Positions 43,874-52,844 of a stretch of 64,000 nucleotides of DNA are shown here, piece by piece. How positions within the stretch are numbered: the stretch's first letter is position 1; every line of letters starts with the position of its first letter. The DNA is from Crystallibacter permensis (GTDB lineage Bacteria > Actinomycetota > Actinomycetes > Actinomycetales > Micrococcaceae): assembly GCF_025960875.1 (NCBI RefSeq), contig NZ_JAODLR010000002.1, positions 248,001-312,000 of the forward strand, given 5' to 3'. The position numbers and the translations under genes are program-made. The notes beneath the pieces are model-generated. The model was not told the DNA's origin, did no database searches, and saw nothing but the letters and a program-made list of their open reading frames with translations.

Positions 43874-43912
43874 GGCTCAGGAACCGAGCCGCAGGGTCTC
43901 CCAGCCGCCCTG
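43874..43912 (-). repeat. Direct copy of the 3' end of the secreted esterase gene
   Basis: These 39 bases are identical to 46173-46211, which encode the last residues and stop of the esterase (GGWETLRLGS) on the minus strand. The copy lies just downstream of the AraC gene and has no coding role of its own. Confidence 0.8.
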
Positions 43913-43933
43913 CTTCGAATCCCGCGCGTACGT

Positions 43934-44854
43934 TTACGCGTGAGGTTTCCACTTCGAAGGCGGGCAGCCGAACTCACGCAGGAACGCGCGGTTGAATGTC
44001 GTAGGATCCGGAATGCCACAAGCGGCACCGATGGAAGCAACGGTTTGCCCAGGAGCACGGGAAGTCAGCATCGAGGCCGCTCGGCTCAGGCGAAGGCCCC
44101 GGACAACAGCAGCGGGAGTTTGCCCGATATCGGAAAAGATTGAATGGACCTTGCGCACCGATACGTGGTGTTCCCGGGCGAGCATTTCCACAGTCAGCGC
44201 CGGGTTACCCAAGTGATCCTTTATATAGGAACGCATTGCGGCCAGCAACGCTGCGTCGCTGTCCCAGCCGTTTCTCTCCAAGCCCGCGAATGAGCGCAGG
44301 ACCATGGTCAGCAGTTCGGCACCAGCCCGAGCCATGTCCGGCCGTACGAAGTCATCGATCCCCGTATCTTCGGCCAAACCACGCAGATAACCGCTGAAAG
44401 CGGCCATGCCCGGTATCCGGCCGTCGAGCGTGCGACCGCATAGCTCGGAGATCAGCCTGTCCCGGACGCCCAGTCGGTCTCTGCCGACACGCAACACCAG
44501 CAGTTCCTGACCGGCTTGCAGGTGGTCCAAGACATATGGCCGGTTGGTCTCGTAGAGAGTGGCACAACCGGGACTGATCTGCGCCGCCCTGCCGTGCTGC
44601 CTTACCGTTCCTGAGGACGCCAACTGAAGCGAGAGAAGAACGTCGTCGTTGTCTGAACGCTGCGCCAAACGGTCCGTCCGCTCCACCAGAACCGGCCCCG
44701 TACTGACTCTGCAGAGGGAGACGTCCTCAGCCAACCGCAGCGGAACCAGGCTGCCCCTAAAAGTCTCATCGGGCGAGGCACAGCGAAGCGGTACGAAATG
44801 GCTACTGGAAATATCCTGCCATCCCGCAATGTCTGAGGCATAAATGGCTGCCAT
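43934..44854 (-). CDS. AraC-family transcriptional regulator
   Basis: About 306 residues. An AraC-binding-like N-terminal domain (about 15-170; SSHFVPLRC, LLSLQLASSGTVRQHGR, LYETNRPYVLD) is followed by the double helix-turn-helix (about 210-306; PALTVEMLAREHHVSVRKVH, VASIGAACGIPDPTTFNRAF, FGCPPSKW). ATG 44854 is chosen because AGAGGG lies six bases upstream; starts at 44860 and 44887 are possible. It is divergent from the nitrilase gene with a 172-base gap and is the probable activator of it. Confidence 0.87.
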   Translation of the reverse strand: MAAIYASDIAGWQDISSSHFVPLRCASPDETFRGSLVPLRLAEDVSLCRVSTGPVLVERTDRLAQRSDNDDVLLSLQLASSGTVRQHGRAAQISPGCATLYETNRPYVLDHLQAGQELLVLRVGRDRLGVRDRLISELCGRTLDGRIPGMAAFSGYLRGLAEDTGIDDFVRPDMARAGAELLTMVLRSFAGLERNGWDSDAALLAAMRSYIKDHLGNPALTVEMLAREHHVSVRKVHSIFSDIGQTPAAVVRGLRLSRAASMLTSRAPGQTVASIGAACGIPDPTTFNRAFLREFGCPPSKWKPHA

Positions 44855-45026
44855 CTTCATCCCTCTTGCTTCCCCAAGCGCCGTCACTGCGGACGTTCAA
44901 TGCCTACGAGGGTACCAACGCCTGCAGGAAATGCACCATGTCGTGCAGAAAACGCCAACGACAGGCAAGTGTGCTGCGTCATAGTCTCGGAATATCCGAT
45001 CCATCAGGGATGAACAAGGAGTAATC

Positions 45027-46049
45027 GTGGGAAAGACAATCCGTGTAGCAGCAGTCCAAGCCGAGCCTGTCTGGCTCGACGCGGAAGGCACCACTAAAAA
45101 GACCATCGACCTGATTGGCCAGGCTGCAGCTGAAGGTGCCGAACTGGTGGCGTTTCCCGAGACTTGGATCCCGGGCTACCCGGTCTTCCTCTGGTCCTAC
45201 CCTGTCTATCAGCAGATGGAGTTTGTGGCTCGCTACCATGCCAACTCGATCACGGTGGACGGCGACCAGTTGCTCCGCATCCGCGAAGCCGCTCGTGAGA
45301 ACCAGATCAGCGTGGTTTTGGGCTTTAGCGAGAAGGACGGCGGCTCCCTTTACATGGCGCAAGCCATCATCGGGCCGGATGGGGAGATCATCCTACACCG
45401 CCGCAAACTCAAGCCCACCCATGCGGAGCGCACCCTTTTCGGTGAAAGCGACGGCAGCGGAATCAAGGTCGTCGAAACTGCCATCGGCCGCGTCGGTGCT
45501 TTGAACTGCTTTGAGCACATTCAGCCGCTGACCAAGTACGCCATGTACGCACAGAACGAGCAAATTCACGTCGCAGGTTGGCCATGCCTGGGCATCTTGG
45601 GCAATGTGCCGGCGCTAAGCCCGGAATCGATCATCGCCGCGTCCCAGACCTATGCTCTGGAGGGCAGCGCCTTCGTCATTATGGCCACCCAGATCATGTC
45701 CGACGAGGGCGCCCGAAAGTTCCCGGATGCCGAGGGCGGTCCCACTCCGGTGTACACCGGTGGCGGCGGATTCGCCCGGATCTTTGGTCCGCATTCCGGC
45801 CTGATCAGCCAGCCGATGGATCCAACGGAGGAAGGCCTCGTCTATGCAGACCTTGACCTCGCCCAGATCGCTCTCGCGAAGAACACGGTTGACCCCGCGG
45901 GTCACTATGCTCGCGCAGACGTCACTCGCCTGATCTTCGATGATCGTCCAAAAAAGCCGATGATCAAGCCTGAGGAATTCGATTCCAAGGAGTTTGAAGA
46001 CCTCCGCAACGAGGATGACGGAATCGAAGATGCTTCGGTCTTCGCGTAG
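45027..46049 (+). CDS. Nitrilase
   Basis: 340 residues of the carbon-nitrogen hydrolase superfamily, hydrolysing a nitrile to carboxylate and ammonia in the cytoplasm. The catalytic triad is E45 (FPETWIPGYP), K128 (HRRKLKPTHAER) and C162 (LNCFEHIQPLTKYAMYAQ). Most branch-1 nitrilases have CWEH at the nucleophile; here Phe replaces Trp. The start is GTG 45027 with AAGGAG five bases before. The divergent AraC gene suggests induction by the substrate. No aldoxime dehydratase, amidase or nitrile hydratase gene is nearby. Confidence 0.9.
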   Translation: MGKTIRVAAVQAEPVWLDAEGTTKKTIDLIGQAAAEGAELVAFPETWIPGYPVFLWSYPVYQQMEFVARYHANSITVDGDQLLRIREAARENQISVVLGFSEKDGGSLYMAQAIIGPDGEIILHRRKLKPTHAERTLFGESDGSGIKVVETAIGRVGALNCFEHIQPLTKYAMYAQNEQIHVAGWPCLGILGNVPALSPESIIAASQTYALEGSAFVIMATQIMSDEGARKFPDAEGGPTPVYTGGGGFARIFGPHSGLISQPMDPTEEGLVYADLDLAQIALAKNTVDPAGHYARADVTRLIFDDRPKKPMIKPEEFDSKEFEDLRNEDDGIEDASVFA

Positions 46050-46084
46050 GTTCGCGGCCTGCCCAGGGCAGTTCAGCGCACGAC

Positions 46085-46117
46085 GGCGGGCGGCCGGCTA
46101 ATTGCCAACCGCCCGCC
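46085..46117. terminator. Hairpin of the repeat family, copy 2
   Basis: Outer stem GGCGGGCGG / CCGCCCGCC around a 15-base interior, preceded by ACGAC. It lies between the convergent nitrilase and esterase genes, so it can stop transcription from both sides. Confidence 0.65.
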
Positions 46118-46172
46118 TATGCGTTGCGCTGGTTGCCCTACCGCAACCGCGCGTCATTTATAGATGAGCTTG

Positions 46173-46211
46173 GGCTCAGGAACCGAGCCGCAGGGTCTCC
46201 CAGCCGCCCTG
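46173..46211 (-). repeat. Original of the 39-bp duplicated esterase tail
   Basis: Identical to 43874-43912. This copy is in its coding context and includes the esterase stop codon at 46176-46178. Confidence 0.8.
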
Positions 46212-49007
46212 GCCGATGACGATCCGCTTGTTGATCCGGTTCTTGGTCACCGCGTAGTGGTACAGCGTTCCGTTCATGTCCCGGGCGAGGATACCCATCC
46301 CGCCGTCGGCCGCATGGTTCGGAATGGCCGAGAGGTGGCCCATGGCGTTCCAACCGGACCGGCCGACCACCCGGCGCTCTTCGGAAATGAAGCGGCCGGC
46401 TCCGTTGGAGCGGTACAGCTTCAACTGCCCGTTCGTCATCTTGACCACCAGGTCCATCTTGGCGTCCTGGTCATAGTCCATCGCCATCAGGTCCAGGTTC
46501 CGCCAGCCCGAGGAGCCGATCAGCGTGCGCGGCCCGTGCTTCTCGCCCGCCGGGTTGGTGTAGGCGTAGAGCTTGCCGTCGCGCAGGTTCTTGGCGATAA
46601 CGCCGGGGAACTTATCGCCCCTGCGCCAGTCGGCCACCAGCACGTCGTAGCCCTGCCAGCCGCCGCTGCCGATCACCGCGCGCTGGAAGCCGCCGGTTGC
46701 CCGGCCGTAGTCGACGGTCAGCTGGCCGTTCTTCCAGTTCGCCACGAGGTCCTGGACGCCGTCGTTGTTCCAGTCCGCCACATCCACCTTGAGCGCGCTC
46801 TGCCAGCCTGCGGACACGAAGGTCCGCCGGGCGAGGTCGCCGCCCTTGGCGGAGGGGTACGAGTACAAGGAACCGTCGCCGGCTACCGCGGCAATGTCGC
46901 CGGGCAGCATCTTCGCGGTCTTGTTGGCCGCCGGGAGGCGGTCCGGCAGCACCCGCAGGTCACGGGCCAGCAGTGCCGGCATGTCGTAGGACCAATGGTT
47001 GACGCCGGGCAGGACCGTCATGGTGGTCTTGGTGAAGCCCTTGTCGGAGTAGATCTGCTCGGCACGCTGGGCAGTGCCAAGCGCGGACCAGGTGGCCAGC
47101 GTGGTGCCGCCCAGGCCGTCCAGGCTGCCGGCGATCCAGTTAACGTTCATGTTCTTGACCGCGGTGGACGGGGCAGTGGGCATGCTCCGGTATCCGCCGC
47201 CGCCGACGATGGTGGCGCCGCCGCCCTTGATCCAGTTCTGCCGGTCGGAAAGCACCTCCATGCTGGTGAACTCTGCGCCGCCGGAGTAGCCGTGGAACCA
47301 GACCCGGCTCGCGTCGACGTCGTACTTTGCAGTCAGCATGGCCGCGAGCGAACGGAAATAGTCGCCGTTGCGGTCGATGTCTTCCCACCAGGTGATGCCG
47401 CCGACCTTGTCCGGGGTGATCACCGGGACCATGATCATGTTCTTCTTGGCCGCCTCAGCCGCCATGCCCTTCATGATCGAGCCGGTGGGCTGGTGGACGT
47501 AGGACTGCGCCGGGTAGCTGTAGTCGCCGTGGAAGACGAACACAATGCCCACCGGCTGCGAGGTATCCACGTTGTTGCCGAGGACGTGGTACTGGCTGGT
47601 CAGGCCGTTGGGCGCGGTGTAGTTCCGGTAGGTCAAGGTGCCCGGCGCGGCCGGGTAGGCCACGATCGCGGTCTGGGCCGTGGTAACCGTCCGGGACCGG
47701 TAGTTGGTCTTCGAGCCCGTGATCCGCACCGAAAGCTTCGTCCCGGCGTCCGTGGTGGTCACCTTGTAGGCTGCGGCGGTGGCACCGGTGATGTTCCGGC
47801 CGTCGCGCAGCCACTGGTAGGCCAGGGTGGTGCCCGTGGTCCAGGTGCCCTTCGCGGTGAGGGTGCTGCCCACGAGTGCGCTGCCGCTGATGGTCGCGGC
47901 CACACTGTTGGCCACCGTGCCCAGGATGACCTTGGCCGTGAGCGCCGAGGTGGCGGAGGTGGCGGTCATGCCGGACTTGGTTCCGGTCACGCGGACGCTG
48001 ATCCGCTTGCCTGCGTCGGCGGTGGTCACCTTATAAGTGGTGGCCGTGGCGCCCGTGATCGGCTGGCCCTCGCGCAGCCACTGATAGGTGAAGGTGGCGC
48101 CGGTGGTCCAGGTGCCGGCCTTGGCGGTCAGGGTCTGGCCCAGGACTGCGCTGCCGGAAATAGTGGGAAGGACACTGTTCACGACTGGCTGCGGAGTGGC
48201 CTTGACGGTGACCGGGGCTTCGGTAGTAGTGGTGGGTGAAGGGGCAGGCGCAGGTGCTTCGGTGGTCGGTGTTGTCTCCGGGGTCTCCGTGGACGGAGCT
48301 TCCTCAGTGGGCGTCGGCGCGGGAGCCTCCGTGGTCGGAACTGGTGCCGGCGTTTCCGATTCCGGAACGCCAGTGCTCGGGGCAGGCGTCGCGGCATCGG
48401 CGGCCGGAGCTGATTCGTCCGCTTCCGGAACTTCCATCAGCGGAGCTTCCTTGGCCGGCTGGACCGTAGCGGACCCGGTAGCATCGGGAGCCGGCTTTGT
48501 CGACGCCGCCTCATCGATCCAGGCCGCTTCCACAATCTCGGACACCGTCTTGCTGCCTTCGACGGCGGCGCGGAACCGGAGTTCGGCGGCTTCGGTGAAC
48601 TTGAACGTACGCTGGAACGCCTCATCGCCAGATTCCAGAGCGTCCGAGGTCCATAGCTTCGCCCACTCGCCGTCCCAGTGCACCTGGAGTTCCACGGCAT
48701 TGCCGGCCGCGTTGGTGGCTTGGCCTTCGAACTTGAGCTCCGGGTCGCCGTCGTCGCGCTTAAGGATTTCCAGCTTCACAACCGGTTCGGCAGCAGCGTC
48801 CGCTGCTCCGGACGGCGCAGGATCAGGTGTGGCGAGGACAGATGCCGGAGCAGAGCTGCCAGCCGCATCGTCCGTGGCCACCGACGTCGAGTCGGTTGTG
48901 GTCGAGCCGGTTGCCTGGTCACCCGCGTAGGCCGGCGTCGCAGCCGGGATGATGAACCCCGCTGCCAGTATTCCGGCAGCCGCCAGCGCAACAAAACGTT
49001 CTTTCAC
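46176..49007 (-). CDS. Secreted esterase/depolymerase-like protein with Ig-type and FG-GAP-type repeats
   Basis: About 943 residues from GTG 49007, which has GAGGGG seven bases upstream; ATG 49022 has no ribosome site. Signal peptide KERFVALAAAGILAAGFIIPAATPAYA. Residues about 70-180 are a beta domain, 180-285 a Pro/Thr/Glu-rich linker, then two about 85-residue Ig-like repeats (ISGSAVLGQTLTAKAGTWTT and ISGSALVGSTLTAKGTWTTG). The hydrolase domain (about 455-690) has FVFHGDYSYP, nucleophile elbow FHGYSGGAEF (GYSGG) and a His in PGVNHWSYD, as in polyhydroxybutyrate-depolymerase and feruloyl-esterase-like proteins. The C-terminus is an FG-GAP/VCBS-like propeller (VADWNNDGVQDLVANW) like that of the subtilase. 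It acts outside the cell on a polymer; the substrate is unknown. Confidence 0.85.
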   Translation of the reverse strand: MKERFVALAAAGILAAGFIIPAATPAYAGDQATGSTTTDSTSVATDDAAGSSAPASVLATPDPAPSGAADAAAEPVVKLEILKRDDGDPELKFEGQATNAAGNAVELQVHWDGEWAKLWTSDALESGDEAFQRTFKFTEAAELRFRAAVEGSKTVSEIVEAAWIDEAASTKPAPDATGSATVQPAKEAPLMEVPEADESAPAADAATPAPSTGVPESETPAPVPTTEAPAPTPTEEAPSTETPETTPTTEAPAPAPSPTTTTEAPVTVKATPQPVVNSVLPTISGSAVLGQTLTAKAGTWTTGATFTYQWLREGQPITGATATTYKVTTADAGKRISVRVTGTKSGMTATSATSALTAKVILGTVANSVAATISGSALVGSTLTAKGTWTTGTTLAYQWLRDGRNITGATAAAYKVTTTDAGTKLSVRITGSKTNYRSRTVTTAQTAIVAYPAAPGTLTYRNYTAPNGLTSQYHVLGNNVDTSQPVGIVFVFHGDYSYPAQSYVHQPTGSIMKGMAAEAAKKNMIMVPVITPDKVGGITWWEDIDRNGDYFRSLAAMLTAKYDVDASRVWFHGYSGGAEFTSMEVLSDRQNWIKGGGATIVGGGGYRSMPTAPSTAVKNMNVNWIAGSLDGLGGTTLATWSALGTAQRAEQIYSDKGFTKTTMTVLPGVNHWSYDMPALLARDLRVLPDRLPAANKTAKMLPGDIAAVAGDGSLYSYPSAKGGDLARRTFVSAGWQSALKVDVADWNNDGVQDLVANWKNGQLTVDYGRATGGFQRAVIGSGGWQGYDVLVADWRRGDKFPGVIAKNLRDGKLYAYTNPAGEKHGPRTLIGSSGWRNLDLMAMDYDQDAKMDLVVKMTNGQLKLYRSNGAGRFISEERRVVGRSGWNAMGHLSAIPNHAADGGMGILARDMNGTLYHYAVTKNRINKRIVIGQGGWETLRLGS

Positions 49008-49170
49008 AGTTTCGCCCCTCATAGAACAGCGGAACCGCGATGCCGGCTCCGATCCGCAGGTGAGTGCCCGGCAAGCCGAGACCCTTCCCCCGGGAGAAGC
49101 GTAACGTTTCACTTAAAGCTTTCATACCCCAGTTAAACCCCAGTCTTTCCCTTCCTTGACCGCGTGTTAG

Positions 49171-49365
49171 TCACTCAGCAAAGCCGGCATGCCCTAAGAG
49201 AAATTGGATCTCCTCAAGTTCTTCTCTGGCTCGCCACTCCCCTGGGGTCAGAGGTCGTGAATAGACCGCGATTCTGAACTCCTTTAGCGACAGTCCCAGC
49301 CGTGCCAGAATCCGTTCGCGGTCTAACTTAAGAGTCGAGTTTGACCTGCTGACCGTACGCGACAC
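49171..49365 (-). CDS. Small hypothetical protein
   Basis: 64 residues from GTG 49365 with GGAGGAGAA just upstream. The sequence is a basic N-terminus then RERILARLGLSLKEFRIAVY, TPGEWRAREELEEIQFLLGH, with two helices. It may be a small DNA-binding or antitoxin-like protein, but no family is recognised. A longer frame to 49512 has unlikely composition. Confidence 0.4.
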   Translation of the reverse strand: MSRTVSRSNSTLKLDRERILARLGLSLKEFRIAVYSRPLTPGEWRAREELEEIQFLLGHAGFAE

Positions 49366-49566
49366 TTCTCCTCCTCCGATGATTTCCAGCCAGTAGATCA
49401 TGTGCCACGGACAAAACGACCGTACGGCCACGCCGGAGGTCGGAGAACATGCCCTCCATCCTGCCGCAAGCCAGAGCACAAGAGAGCCTCGGCCAACCAT
49501 TGACTTCTTCAACCATTCGGATAAGCATTAGTTGTCCGATTAAACGATCAAACAGTGAGGTCACCT

Positions 49567-50985
49567 ATGCCCCGCACCATGCGTCAACGCTGCCGCACGA
49601 TTGTTTCAACTTCCGCACTTTCAGTCCTGCTCGCCGCCGCGTCCTTCTCCCCTGCCGCCGTTGCTGCTCCGCCGGCATCCGACGCCGGCACCGCAACCGA
49701 CACCGATGCGCAGCAAGTACCGTCCACCGTCGCCACCGGGACGCTCGACAACGGAGCTACCTGGCGCGCCGAGGTGCCCGGGGACTGGAACGGCAAGCTG
49801 GTGCTCTTCGCCCATGGCTTCCGCGGCGGCATCGACAACCCAGCCTGGGACAAAGGTTTCGCCCCCACCGCGACAGAATTGATCAAGCGCGGGTACGCCG
49901 TCGCATCGTCGTCGTACTCTGAAACCGGCTGGGCGCTGGAGACGGCCGCGCAGGACCAGCTCGACACTATGGCCGCGTTCGAGAAGCAGTTTGGCGAAGC
50001 GGACCGCGTGATTGCCGTGGGCCGGTCCATGGGCGGCCTCGTGACCAGCATGATGGCCGAGATTCCGGGAGCCGGCATCGACGGCGCCGTGAGCACCTGC
50101 GGCCTGGTCGGCGGCGGTGTGGCCCTGAACAACTACCAGCTCGATGCGGCGCACGCGGCGGCAGCGCTCCTCCTCCCCCGGCAGGACATCCGGCTGACCG
50201 GCTTCACCGCGCCGGAGCAGTCCGACGCGGCCATCACCAGCCTAAAGGCAGCGCTGCAGGAAGCCACGGATTCAACCGAGGGAAGGGCGCGGATCGCACT
50301 CGTGGCGGCGCTGCTGAACACTCCCACCGAGCTCGACGACGTCGACCTGACGGATCCGGAAGCGCTGGCAGCCGCCCAGGCAAATCTGGTGCTGGACACC
50401 CTGCCGACCGTCATCGAGCGCCGGCACACCATCGTGAACGCGGCAGGCGGGGACAGCGGCTGGACCGCGGGCGTCGACTACGCCAAGCTTCTGCGCTCCT
50501 CGGACCAGCGCAAGCAGGTGAAGCATATGTACGGTCTGACAGATCTCGACCTGTCGGAGGACGTCGCCACCATCACGGCCACCGCCGACATCAAGCCCGA
50601 TGAACGCGGCCTTGAGTGGATGCTGCGCACCTCCACCCCGACCGGCGAACTGCAGGTGCCGCTGCTGGCAACGCACACCCTCGTGGACCTGCTGGCGCCG
50701 GTGGAGTACCAGGAGGAGTACGCCGAAACAGTCCGCCGGGCCGGCGAGCACTCCTTGTTCCGCCAGGCCTTCGTGGACCGCGAGGGACACTGCAGCTTCA
50801 CCGTCGCCGAGAACGTCGCCTCGGTCGAAGCCATGGACCAGCGGCTGGAGACCGGCAACTGGGGCAGCGTGGCCAAGACCTCCGTACTGCAGAAGAACGC
50901 CGAGGCAATGGGTCTCGACGGCGCTGCCTTCGTCGACTTCCGGCCCGGCGAATTCATCAACGACCGAGCCTGGACCGGCCGCTAA
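49567..50985 (+). CDS. Secreted alpha/beta hydrolase
   Basis: 472 residues. The signal peptide is TIVSTSALSVLLAAASFSPAAVAA. The hydrolase fold shows LVLFAHGFRGG (oxyanion loop), the nucleophile elbow GRSMGG and a late His in DREGHCSF after PLLATHTLVDLL, so a Ser-Asp-His triad is plausible. ATG 49567 has GAGGT five bases upstream; GTG 49555 is a weaker start. Exported esterase or lipase of unknown substrate, terminated by a hairpin at 51016-51042. Confidence 0.85.
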   Translation: MPRTMRQRCRTIVSTSALSVLLAAASFSPAAVAAPPASDAGTATDTDAQQVPSTVATGTLDNGATWRAEVPGDWNGKLVLFAHGFRGGIDNPAWDKGFAPTATELIKRGYAVASSSYSETGWALETAAQDQLDTMAAFEKQFGEADRVIAVGRSMGGLVTSMMAEIPGAGIDGAVSTCGLVGGGVALNNYQLDAAHAAAALLLPRQDIRLTGFTAPEQSDAAITSLKAALQEATDSTEGRARIALVAALLNTPTELDDVDLTDPEALAAAQANLVLDTLPTVIERRHTIVNAAGGDSGWTAGVDYAKLLRSSDQRKQVKHMYGLTDLDLSEDVATITATADIKPDERGLEWMLRTSTPTGELQVPLLATHTLVDLLAPVEYQEEYAETVRRAGEHSLFRQAFVDREGHCSFTVAENVASVEAMDQRLETGNWGSVAKTSVLQKNAEAMGLDGAAFVDFRPGEFINDRAWTGR

Positions 50986-51015
50986 CCCGAGTTGGCCTCC
51001 ATGCCATAACGACGA

Positions 51016-51042
51016 CGGTGCCCGGCTTTCCGCCGGGCACCG
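51016..51042. terminator. Hairpin terminator between convergent genes
   Basis: CGGTGCCCGGC pairs with GCCGGGCACCG around a short loop (TTTCC). It begins 31 bases after the hydrolase stop and also lies downstream of the convergent small gene. Confidence 0.75.
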
Positions 51043-51059
51043 CCTCCGTCTCTGCGCAC

Positions 51060-51356
51060 CTACATCAGCAGGTTGTGGAGCGGGATCTCCGTGGCGTCCG
51101 GCATGGTTGTGAACCCGCCCTCCACACCCTTCTGCAGCAAGGGCATGAGAGTGCTGTCACGGAAAGACTCCCAGCTTTCCTTCGACTCGTGGACGGCAAT
51201 GACCCTCCAGCCGCCGTCGGACGGTCCCGCGGCGTGGAAGATCTGCCCCGGCGGTCGCTGGCCCTCGCCCGGATGCGCCGCGGCCACTGACGCCTCGTAC
51301 TGGTCCTTGGTGCCGCCGGGAAAGAAATGCACGATTGCATAGGCCGACGTTTCCAT
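51060..51356 (-). CDS. ABM-like small protein
   Basis: 98 residues. Ferredoxin-like alpha/beta fold of the dimeric alpha-beta barrel type: YAIVHFFPGGTKDQYEASVA, FHAAGPSDGGWRVIAVHESK, ESFRDSTLMPLLQKG. Such proteins are small monooxygenases or binding proteins. AAGGAGG lies five bases before ATG 51356, a strong ribosome site, so the gene is likely well translated. Function not known. Confidence 0.75.
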   Translation of the reverse strand: METSAYAIVHFFPGGTKDQYEASVAAAHPGEGQRPPGQIFHAAGPSDGGWRVIAVHESKESWESFRDSTLMPLLQKGVEGGFTTMPDATEIPLHNLLM

Positions 51357-51792
51357 TAGTGCCTCCTTCGACTGTTGGAATGAACCAATGGTGGCCCTGT
51401 GCCGCCGAGCAGACAATAGGCCTTCCGCCACACTTCGGCTCCCACATGACGGCGCGTCATGCCTAGGACCAAAGTCCCTAGTAATCCGCAGTGCTGAATC
51501 GTTATCCTGAACGTGACGCATCAACAAAACCACGGCTTCGTTGGGGAGGCCGCGGCTTTGTTGATGAAGGTTGGGGGGAATCCGTGTGGAGCCTGGCGTG
51601 TTGGGGAACAACAGGCTCCACGCAACCCTGCCGCTCACCAGCCGACCCCCGAGCAGCGCAACCCACTGCGCACATCTTGGAACGCCGCAGTCATGCCCAC
51701 ACAACGTGTCGCCATCCTTGGACTTAGCCAGCTTCCGCCTGCCCCATGTACGATCCAAAGAACATTTATTTCAATGTGGGGGCAGAATAAAT
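51357..51792. other. Divergent intergenic region with an imperfect inverted repeat
   Basis: No supportable gene. It holds the promoters of the small ABM-like gene and the NYN gene. A hairpin is formed by ATCAACAAA (51520-51528) and TTTGTTGAT (51557-51565), with partial inner pairing (CCACGG/CCGCGG). The base composition becomes more AT-rich to the right. Confidence 0.45.
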
Positions 51793-52602
51793 ATGGATCA
51801 CTCGGGGGCACCGCCCAAGCGCAACGTTGCGGTTTTCCTAGACATGGAAAACCTCATGGGTGGGTATCAAAAGGACGTCAAATCGGTTCCCATCGGCAGC
51901 ATAGTTAGAGAAGTACAAAATGTGGTTCAAAGCCACGGCGTAGGATCACTCGTTGCTTTAACGAGGGCGTACGCCAACTGGGGCAGAGCTGACATGGCGG
52001 CCTATCGACGGGAAATGCTGGAAAACGGCGTCGAGCCCGTTCAGGTCTTTTCGTTCAATCAAGATGTCAAAAACGCTGCAGACATTGAACTCGTGGTTGA
52101 TGCCCTTGAGGTCGCAACCGATTCCCCGTGGGTCGACGTTTTTGTCATCGTCAGCGGTGATGGCGGGTATATCCCTCTGATAAGGCGGCTTCACGTCTTG
52201 GGCAAATACACGATGGTTGTCACCACATCCCATTTTGCTTCTGGCAGGGTCAGTAAGCTCTTACGCTCAGCGGCCGATCACTTTCACACGATTCAGCTGG
52301 ATGACGGAGCGGTAGCGGAAAGTAGCGTAACGGCCGAGACCAGTCGCATTCCGACCATTACCGAATACAAACAGTCGATCGACGCATTCCTGAAAAAGGA
52401 TCCCACACTCACTGTTAATGGTCGCGTACAAGGCGCTGGGTTAGGCACTCTACTCCGTAAACGTTGGCCTGACGGAGATTACAAAAATTTTGGTCACCGA
52501 ACATTGGGATCATTCGTGGAAGAACACTGTGGCAAGCAGATGTTTCGCCCAAACACCACCAACCTTGCCCCGGCCACAGGTGAATTGGCGAGCATCCGCT
52601 AG
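51793..52602 (+). CDS. NYN-domain ribonuclease-like protein with probable LOTUS/OST-HTH domain
   Basis: 269 residues. The NYN (PIN-like) domain, about 10-160, has the acidic sites VAVFLDMENLMGG, KNAADIELVVDALE and IVSGDGGYIPLIRRLH, as in LabA/DUF88 proteins, which are predicted RNases. The C-terminal region (about 180-265; ITEYKQSIDAFL, GLGTLLRKRWPDGDYKNFG) fits an OST-HTH/LOTUS winged helix that may bind RNA. The codons are more AT-rich than neighbours, suggesting transfer. Ribosome site weak. Relatives occur in phage-defence and RNA-metabolism contexts. Confidence 0.82.
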   Translation: MDHSGAPPKRNVAVFLDMENLMGGYQKDVKSVPIGSIVREVQNVVQSHGVGSLVALTRAYANWGRADMAAYRREMLENGVEPVQVFSFNQDVKNAADIELVVDALEVATDSPWVDVFVIVSGDGGYIPLIRRLHVLGKYTMVVTTSHFASGRVSKLLRSAADHFHTIQLDDGAVAESSVTAETSRIPTITEYKQSIDAFLKKDPTLTVNGRVQGAGLGTLLRKRWPDGDYKNFGHRTLGSFVEEHCGKQMFRPNTTNLAPATGELASIR

Positions 52603-52660
52603 ACGAGCTCGCGTCGGGAATGAAGTGACCCTGGACTTCGCCACAAACTAAGTACGACGA

Positions 52661-52690
52661 CGGGTGGTTGCGTTTCGCAGCCATCCGCCG
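52661..52690. terminator. Hairpin of the repeat family, copy 3
   Basis: CGGGTGGTTGCG pairs with CGCAGCCATCCG around TTT, with one or two G-U or mismatched pairs. It lies 58 bases after the NYN stop. Confidence 0.6.
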
Positions 52691-52844
52691 CTGCGTTCTG
52701 CTCGGCGTCACGGCCGCATCAAGAATTCCAGCGCGAATCACGACTGCATAACTGTGCTTGTGGGCCCTATTCGGGCGCGCCTAATCTGGAATTTAGGGAC
52801 GTGCAGCAGGGCTGTGAGGCCCTTGACCCGTAGGAGAGATTGCC

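Noticed and set aside
46164-48239. 691-codon plus-strand ORF opposite the esterase
   Set aside because: Antisense shadow of a well-supported secreted protein gene; composition is Val/Gly/Arg-rich low complexity.
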